Below are positions 5,392-9,124 of a stretch of DNA of 9,124 nucleotides, piece by piece. The position numbers were made by a program, and so were the translations under genes. The notes beneath the pieces are model-generated. The model made no database searches, had not been told where the DNA came from, and was given only the letters and a program-made list of their open reading frames with translations. Within the stretch, counting starts at the first letter, position 1; every line of letters begins with the position of its first letter. Source of the DNA: Lachnospiraceae bacterium (GTDB lineage Bacteria > Bacillota > Clostridia > Lachnospirales > Lachnospiraceae); the NCBI GenBank assembly GCA_004558185.1, contig SFDP01000065.1, positions 1 to 9,124 on the forward strand, given 5' to 3'.

Positions 5392-6490
5392 TATGTTTTA
5401 TAAAATTGAATATTGCCTGAAATATAAAGATGATATAGTGTTTAAATTCAATATAAAGAACAAGAGTCTGACCATGGTGAATGAGAAGCTTCTGCCCTTA
5501 TCCCTACATAACAAAAAGCAGGACTATTCTCTGGTACAGAAGTTTATTGCTGACAGGATTCTCATGCTTAATCGGGAGTTTTGTAAGGAAATCCTGACTG
5601 CCAGCGGTATAGAGGATCAGAATGACATGAATATCTGTATCGTATGTAAGGGACTTAGCTTTCGGGACAATTACTGGATAAGCAGAACTAACAGCAAGGA
5701 AAAATGGGCGGATGTTAATCTTTATCAGAATGAATTTTCTGTGAATATATCCAAGGTAGCACTGACAGGAAATATGAAAGATGCCACGATCGACGGAACC
5801 TTGGGGGATAAGATTTTTACCGGCGAATTGACCAATAAGGGAACCAGAGCAAAATGTTATTTCAGGCATAATAATAAGCTTTATTTGTTTAAGCATGAAA
5901 CGAAAGAGGAAATTATGTCTGAGATGGTTACCTCCTTTATTGCGGATGCGTTGAATGTGCCCTGCTCAACCTATAAAAATGTGAATCTGTATGATAAAGA
6001 ATGCTCAGCCTGTGAGATATTCACCTCGGAGGACAGGGAACTGATTCCCTGCAGAGATGTTTTGTCCCATTACAATACGATCACCATGAATTATCAGGGA
6101 CCCTGTTATCAAGCCTTTATGGCTATAGACGGTCCTAATTTTATCAAAATGCAGATATTAGATTATGTAACTCTGAATATAGATCGCAACCGGGATAATT
6201 TTGGTCTTTTAAGCTGTAATGGCTCCTTGGTCAGCTTGTATCCGCTGTTTGATCATGATTCCTGCTTTAAGGGGGTAAGCACTAATGGAGTTTATTTTCC
6301 TACAGGGGTAACCTTCGCCAAAACCCTTGAGTTATTGAAAACAACCTACGGGGATTCTTACAAAAAGCTGTCTAAGGATATTGTCAGATTTAAAAATATT
6401 GTGACCTCGGAGGAGTTCAAAGAATTATTTTTAAAATATAAATCCTCCATCGTTTATTATGGAATGATTGGAAGAGTGAATAATCTGTAG
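5384..6490 (+). CDS. HipA-like Ser/Thr protein kinase
   Basis: A 368-residue protein with the layout of HipA-family kinases. The N-terminal part (about residues 1-125) contains SFRDNYWIS...W..VNLYQNEFS (92-119), an N-lobe segment I associate with clostridial HipA-like proteins. Then come a Gly-rich loop region (GTLGDKIFTGELTNKGT, 138-154), a candidate ATP-binding lysine K170 (LYLFKHE) and a candidate helix-C glutamate E180. The catalytic segment YVTLNIDRNRDNFGLL (261-276) supplies D267 and N272, and YPLFDHDS (286-293) supplies the metal-binding Asp (D290 is the best fit). The key kinase residues appear intact, so activity is expected. In HipA toxins the known targets include glutamyl-tRNA synthetase; the target here is unknown. 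AAAGGAG (5367-5373) sits 10 bases before ATG 5384 inside the preceding gene. No terminator follows; alaX begins 74 bases later. Confidence 0.87.
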   Translation: MNDMFYKIEYCLKYKDDIVFKFNIKNKSLTMVNEKLLPLSLHNKKQDYSLVQKFIADRILMLNREFCKEILTASGIEDQNDMNICIVCKGLSFRDNYWISRTNSKEKWADVNLYQNEFSVNISKVALTGNMKDATIDGTLGDKIFTGELTNKGTRAKCYFRHNNKLYLFKHETKEEIMSEMVTSFIADALNVPCSTYKNVNLYDKECSACEIFTSEDRELIPCRDVLSHYNTITMNYQGPCYQAFMAIDGPNFIKMQILDYVTLNIDRNRDNFGLLSCNGSLVSLYPLFDHDSCFKGVSTNGVYFPTGVTFAKTLELLKTTYGDSYKKLSKDIVRFKNIVTSEEFKELFLKYKSSIVYYGMIGRVNNL

Positions 6491-6542
6491 TGGCCTGCAG
6501 GGATTTACATGGCTCTGAATAGTTACTCAATTTTTTATTTAA

Positions 6543-6552
6543 GCGATATCGC
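6543..6552. promoter_or_regulatory. 10-bp palindrome upstream of alaX
   Basis: GCGATATCGC is a perfect palindrome lying just before the ribosome site GAGGAG (6555-6560) of the alaX-type gene and after an AT-rich stretch. It could be an operator or a small hairpin masking the ribosome site. Ten-base palindromes occur by chance, so support is limited. Confidence 0.25.
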
Positions 6553-6564
6553 ATGAGGAGAATG

Positions 6565-7752
6565 ATGGAAGAAACGGTTCGTTTGTTTGAGCAAAACGGG
6601 TATGCGGTGGAGTTCACCGGAAGAGTGCTTGTCTGTGAAACGATAGAAGAGGAAAGGTTTAGGGTGATTTTGGATGAGACCCTCTTTTTCCCGGAGGCAG
6701 GAGGCCAAAGTGCTGACCGGGGCTGGCTGGAGAAGGTAAGGGTACTGAACGTACAGATTGATCAGGGGATAATTTATCACTATACGGATGGAGCCCTTCC
6801 GGAAGGGGAGACGGTTCATGGGAAAATTGACTGGGAACATCGCTTTTCCAATATGCAGCAGCATTCCGGGGAGCATATTTTTTCCGGAACAGTACACCGA
6901 CTGTTTGGACTGAACAATGTAGGCTTTCATTTGAGTGACCAGACGGTAACTATGGATTTTGACGGTCCTTTGAACCTTCAGCAGTTGGAACTCGTAGAAG
7001 AGGAAGTGAACCAGGCCATTGTCCGCAATGTGGAAATTCAGGTAAGCTATCCTGGCCGGGAGGAGCTTGAAGCTCTGGAGTACCGAAGCAAAATTGAGAT
7101 TAAAGGGCAGGTAAGAATAGTCACCATTCATGGTTATGATGTTTGTGCCTGTTGTGCGCCTCATGTAAAGCGAACCGGAGAAATCGGTCTGTTAAAAATA
7201 ATGGGGGTACAGAATCACAAAGGCGGTATCCGGGTCAATATTTTGTGTGGGTTCAGAGCTCTGGAGGCATTTCGGCAAAAGAATAAGGTAATAGCCTCTC
7301 TGACCAAGCTGTTAAGTACCAATCAGGAAGCGCTGCCTGAATTGCTTAAGCAGCAGAAGGAGTTAATTTATCAGCTTAAGGGGGAATTATCAGAGGTTAA
7401 GCAGAAGCTGATACGGCATCGAATTGCCGAATTACCCCAGGAGCAAAACCATGTGCTTCTATTTGAACGTGATCTGGAAACGGCAGTGGTTCGAAATGTG
7501 GTAAATGAACTGACGGAAAGACATAGGGGCATCTGTGGTATTTTCGTGGAAAAACAGGAGGGAGGATATCAGTTTATCCTTGGCAGCAAAACCATAAACT
7601 GTAAAGAAGCCGTTCTTCTGCTGAATAAAACCTTGAAAGCAAAGGGAGGCGGAAGTGAAATAATGGTTCAGGGTTCTGTTGAAGCCTCTAAAGAAGAAAT
7701 TGAAGAGGTGCTTCTTGCCCATGTTCATGCTTGTGATAATTTGGAAGGCTGA
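6565..7752 (+). CDS. alaX: alanyl-tRNA editing protein, AlaX-L type with DHHA1 domain
   Basis: A free-standing trans-editing protein of 395 residues that should hydrolyse mischarged Ser- or Gly-tRNA(Ala), backing up alanyl-tRNA synthetase. The N-terminal half resembles the AlaRS editing region: FPEAGGQSADRGW (42-54), the zinc-binding HSGEH (H100, H104) and CACCAPH, where C196 and H200 complete the C-x3-H site. A coiled-coil stretch (about 235-290) links it to a C-terminal DHHA1 domain (about 295-390) with AKGGGSEIMVQGS (359-371). The length fits the long AlaX class; there is no aminoacylation domain. Upstream in-frame ATGs at 6553 and 6562 exist, but GAGGAG (6555-6560) best serves ATG 6565, though with only 4 bases spacing; a start at 6562 remains possible. 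No promoter was convincing, so it may be partly read through from the HipA-like gene. A strong terminator follows. Confidence 0.95.
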   Translation: MEETVRLFEQNGYAVEFTGRVLVCETIEEERFRVILDETLFFPEAGGQSADRGWLEKVRVLNVQIDQGIIYHYTDGALPEGETVHGKIDWEHRFSNMQQHSGEHIFSGTVHRLFGLNNVGFHLSDQTVTMDFDGPLNLQQLELVEEEVNQAIVRNVEIQVSYPGREELEALEYRSKIEIKGQVRIVTIHGYDVCACCAPHVKRTGEIGLLKIMGVQNHKGGIRVNILCGFRALEAFRQKNKVIASLTKLLSTNQEALPELLKQQKELIYQLKGELSEVKQKLIRHRIAELPQEQNHVLLFERDLETAVVRNVVNELTERHRGICGIFVEKQEGGYQFILGSKTINCKEAVLLLNKTLKAKGGGSEIMVQGSVEASKEEIEEVLLAHVHACDNLEG

Positions 7753-7778
7753 TGTGAAAAAACAGGGAAAAGTTTTTC

Positions 7779-7809
7779 TGACTGTCCGTTTTAACGGACA
7801 GTCATTTTT
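7779..7809 (+). terminator. strong rho-independent terminator after alaX
   Basis: TGACTGTCCGTT (7779-7790) and AACGGACAGTCA (7793-7804) are perfect reverse complements, a 12-bp stem with a tiny central TT (the real loop is probably 4-6 bases after opening of A-T pairs). TTTTT follows directly. It lies 26 bases after the alaX stop and is the strongest terminator in the window. Confidence 0.93.
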
Positions 7810-7852
7810 GTATACTCAGAGCAAGACCTGTGAAACAGGCAGAAAGGAAGCA

Positions 7853-7864
7853 ATGAGACACTGA
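7853..7864 (+). other. three-residue mini-ORF overlapping the next start codon
   Basis: ATG AGA CAC TGA encodes Met-Arg-His and its stop overlaps ATG 7864 by one base (TGATG). The ribosome site AAGGA (7844-7848) is 4 bases from this ATG but 15 from ATG 7864. Ribosomes may therefore load on the mini-ORF and restart on the downstream gene. Confidence 0.35.
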
Positions 7865-8064
7865 TGAAAAACTATAGAAGAAAAATTATCCCTTTTTTAG
7901 AAGCATTTCTCTCTCCTTTATCCGGCCTGATTTTTCAATTGCTCCTCTATTTTCTTATGGGAATTGAAATCAGCGAGGTTTCTGCAGCCTTTATCATCAC
8001 ATTATGGGTGGTTATTTCTGCAGCCACAGCCATGGTTTTTGAGAGAATGGAAACAATCGACTGA
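7864..8064 (+). CDS. small two-TM membrane protein, unknown function
   Basis: A 66-residue protein with a basic N-terminus (MKNYRRKIIP), two hydrophobic helices (about residues 11-33 and 39-59) joined by a short acidic turn (GIEISEVS), and a charged end (ERMETID). By the positive-inside rule the N-terminus is cytosolic, with both ends inside. I do not recognise a family. The alaX terminator lies 55 bases upstream, so it needs its own promoter; TATACT at 7811-7816 is a possible -10 with no good -35. The ribosome site is better placed for a three-residue mini-ORF whose stop overlaps this ATG, suggesting coupled translation. It converges with the DUF362 gene, 49 bases away. A membrane-composition argument makes it likely real, but it could be a remnant of a larger protein. 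Confidence 0.62.
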   Translation: MKNYRRKIIPFLEAFLSPLSGLIFQLLLYFLMGIEISEVSAAFIITLWVVISAATAMVFERMETID

Positions 8065-8066
8065 AG

Positions 8067-8094
8067 TTCCCCCCTGTCAGATGAGAAAGGGGAA
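8067..8094. terminator. weak hairpin between convergent genes
   Basis: TTCCCC (8067-8072) and GGGGAA (8089-8094) can form a 6-bp GC-rich stem with a 16-base loop between the stops of the convergent genes. Neither side has a convincing T-tract, so it is at best a weak bidirectional terminator. Confidence 0.25.
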
Positions 8095-8113
8095 GCAGGG
8101 AATGTCGGCTATT

Positions 8114-8983
8114 CTATTCGATTTCAATTAATTCATACTCCCTTGTTCCGAACCCCAGGGCTGTGGCAGCATCGATAGTATGGACACCGTTTTGACTTTC
8201 GATTCGTTCAAGAAGATGTGCCTGGCCCGGATCCTCTGTGGCAGCATAGACCAGATCCAGACAGGCCTGATCGATGGCTATGGGGTCAAGAGAAACCAGT
8301 ATTCCAATGTCTCTCATACATGGATCCTCTGCAACAGCGCAGCAGTCGCAATCCACGGACATATTTTTCATGACATTTACATAGACGATTTTTCCCTGGA
8401 AGTAATCCACAACAGAGGCAGCGGCGTCAGCCATGCTTTCCAGAAATGAATCGTGATCGGAGGTCCAGATTTCTTCAATATTTCCTACCCCATGGATATA
8501 GGCCTTTCCATAAGAGGAGGCGATGCCGATAGAAAGCTGCTTTAGTGCACCACCATATCCGCCCATGGGATGACCCTTAAAATGAGTTAAGAGAAGAAGA
8601 GAATCATAGCCCGCCAGTCCTTTCCCCACAAAGTTTTGTTTGATCTTCTTACCATGAGGAATGTCCAGTACCATATCCGGTCCTGTGGCATCCAGGATTT
8701 CTACAGGGAAACTTGTACTCCATCCATGCTCCTTCAAAGTCTGCATATGCTTTTCGGTAGTGTTGCGAGTGCCCTCATATGCGGTATTGCATTCAATAAC
8801 CGTACCGCCCACGTGATCCACAAGAGGTTTCCAGAACTCGGGGCGAAGAAAGTTCTGATTGCCGGTTTCTCCTGAGTGCACCTTGATTCCCACCTTGCCG
8901 GAGAGGGGAGATTCGAGAATCTGATAAAGCGCCAAAACCTTTTCAGGGGTTATCGTTCTTGAAAAATATACCTTTGCCTTCAT
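8114..8983 (-). CDS. DUF362 family protein (putative Fe-S centre protein)
   Basis: A soluble 289-residue protein of the DUF362 family (COG2768-like, described as uncharacterised Fe-S centre proteins). Family segments are VGIKVHSGETGNQNFLRP (31-48), THFKGHPMGGYGGALKQLSIG (133-153) and SLDPIAIDQACLDLV (231-245). A tight cysteine group, CDCC and a fourth Cys (C212, C214, C215, C222), may bind a metal or cluster. Many homologues are about 360-380 residues and carry two CxxCxxCxxxCP ferredoxin motifs; those are absent here, so this is the short form. There is no signal peptide or membrane segment. AAAGGAG (complement of 8992-8998) lies 8 bases before the ATG, fixing the start. It is the first gene after a hairpin-rich upstream region and seems to be transcribed alone toward the small membrane-protein gene. 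The biochemical role is not known. Confidence 0.93.
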   Translation of the reverse strand: MKAKVYFSRTITPEKVLALYQILESPLSGKVGIKVHSGETGNQNFLRPEFWKPLVDHVGGTVIECNTAYEGTRNTTEKHMQTLKEHGWSTSFPVEILDATGPDMVLDIPHGKKIKQNFVGKGLAGYDSLLLLTHFKGHPMGGYGGALKQLSIGIASSYGKAYIHGVGNIEEIWTSDHDSFLESMADAAASVVDYFQGKIVYVNVMKNMSVDCDCCAVAEDPCMRDIGILVSLDPIAIDQACLDLVYAATEDPGQAHLLERIESQNGVHTIDAATALGFGTREYELIEIE

Positions 8984-9014
8984 AAATCCTACTCCTTTGT
9001 CTATTTGACTGTTG

Positions 9015-9044
9015 TTAATAAAAAGATTATGATGTTAGGGTCAA
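9015..9044 (-). promoter_or_regulatory. candidate promoter for the DUF362 gene
   Basis: On the minus strand TTGACC (complement of 9039-9044, 5 of 6 to consensus) and TATTAA (complement of 9015-9020, 4 of 6) are separated by 18 bases. The start would lie about 15 bases before the AAAGGAG ribosome site. The -35 overlaps the inverted repeat at 9034-9055, which could make that repeat an operator. Confidence 0.3.
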
Positions 9045-9055
9045 AAGCCCCTAAC
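9034..9055. repeat. inverted repeat GTTAGGG/CCCTAAC
   Basis: A perfect 7-bp inverted repeat, GTTAGGG (9034-9040) and CCCTAAC (9049-9055), encloses an 8-base loop. On the minus strand it lies upstream of the DUF362 gene; TCTTTTTATT follows about 7 bases after it. It could be an operator, an attenuator stem or part of an intergenic repeat shared with the next hairpin. Confidence 0.4.
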
Positions 9056-9067
9056 TATGATACCTAC

Positions 9068-9099
9068 GGATTGTTACGTACTTCGTACTCCCACAATCC
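9068..9099. repeat. inverted repeat GGATTGT/ACAATCC
   Basis: GGATTGT (9068-9074) pairs perfectly with ACAATCC (9093-9099). Inside it TACG (9075-9078) pairs with CGTA (9084-9087) around TACTT, leaving a one-sided 5-base bulge. It stands 12 bases from the repeat at 9034-9055, and the two together look like a structured intergenic element that continues past the window end. Confidence 0.4.
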
Positions 9100-9124
9100 T
9101 GCAAAATATTCGCATATCGTGGTG

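Noticed and set aside
6491..6542. Terminator between the HipA-like gene and alaX
   Set aside because: There is a T-rich run (ATTTTTTATTT) but no stable stem before it.
6535..7164. 209-codon minus-strand open frame opposite alaX
   Set aside because: Its translation has no recognisable motif, and it lies opposite a clearly conserved AlaX domain; it is a shadow frame.
7679..7864. 61-codon plus-strand frame overlapping the end of alaX and the terminator
   Set aside because: It overlaps the conserved alaX C-terminus and crosses the strong terminator; only its last three codons (Met-Arg-His) have a placed ribosome site.
8180..8875. Plus-strand open frames opposite the DUF362 gene
   Set aside because: They lie antisense to a conserved protein and show no family features of their own.
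1..9124. CRISPR array, tRNA, rRNA, transposase or integrase
   Set aside because: No regularly spaced direct repeats, cloverleaf, rRNA-like sequence or recombinase motifs were seen on either strand.

Overview
The window looks like a chromosomal segment of an anaerobic, low-to-moderate GC Firmicute, most likely a clostridium of the Lachnospiraceae type. The grounds are strong GGAG/AAGGAG ribosome binding sites, TATAAT-type and extended -10 promoters, compact U-tailed hairpin terminators, and a gene mix familiar from Clostridia (a large AlaX editing protein, a DUF362 protein, a DUF4231 protein, a HipA-like kinase). No rRNA, tRNA, CRISPR array, transposase or integrase was seen.

Layout. Bases 1-102 probably hold the C-terminal end of an upstream gene. 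A plus-strand run follows: a UbiA/MenA-type prenyltransferase (163-1116), a radical SAM protein with a Cys-rich C-terminus (1160-2059) and a cytoplasmic-type GH24 lysozyme with a peptidoglycan-binding domain (2091-2750). The gaps are short and no terminator is visible. The lysozyme stop codon directly abuts the stop codon of a minus-strand two-TM DUF4231 (SLATT-like) gene (2751-3218). Next is a 438-base non-coding stretch with nested inverted repeats (about 3290-3440), a separate perfect palindrome (3471-3487) and a possible promoter.

A lineage-specific membrane-anchored coiled-coil protein (3657-4205) precedes an orphan OmpR-family response regulator (4310-4984), which ends at a clear terminator (5011-5042). 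An extended -10 promoter then drives an overlapping pair: a 97-residue charged protein (5098-5391) and a HipA-like protein kinase (5384-6490). The layout resembles hipBA, but the small partner has no recognisable helix-turn-helix. An AlaX-L alanyl-tRNA editing protein (6565-7752) ends at a perfect 12-bp-stem terminator. A 66-residue two-TM protein (7864-8064), apparently translated after a three-residue mini-ORF, converges with a minus-strand DUF362 protein (8114-8983). The upstream region of the DUF362 gene (8984-9124) carries two hairpin-forming inverted repeats.

Functionally the segment is a mosaic: lipid/quinone-type prenylation with radical chemistry, wall hydrolysis, a possible membrane effector, signal transduction, a possible toxin-antitoxin-like kinase pair, tRNA quality control and an Fe-S-type protein. 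The most unusual parts are the HipA-like kinase with its unrecognised partner, the UbiA/radical SAM pair, and the structured intergenic repeat at 3290-3440. All family assignments come from reading motifs; no searches were run.
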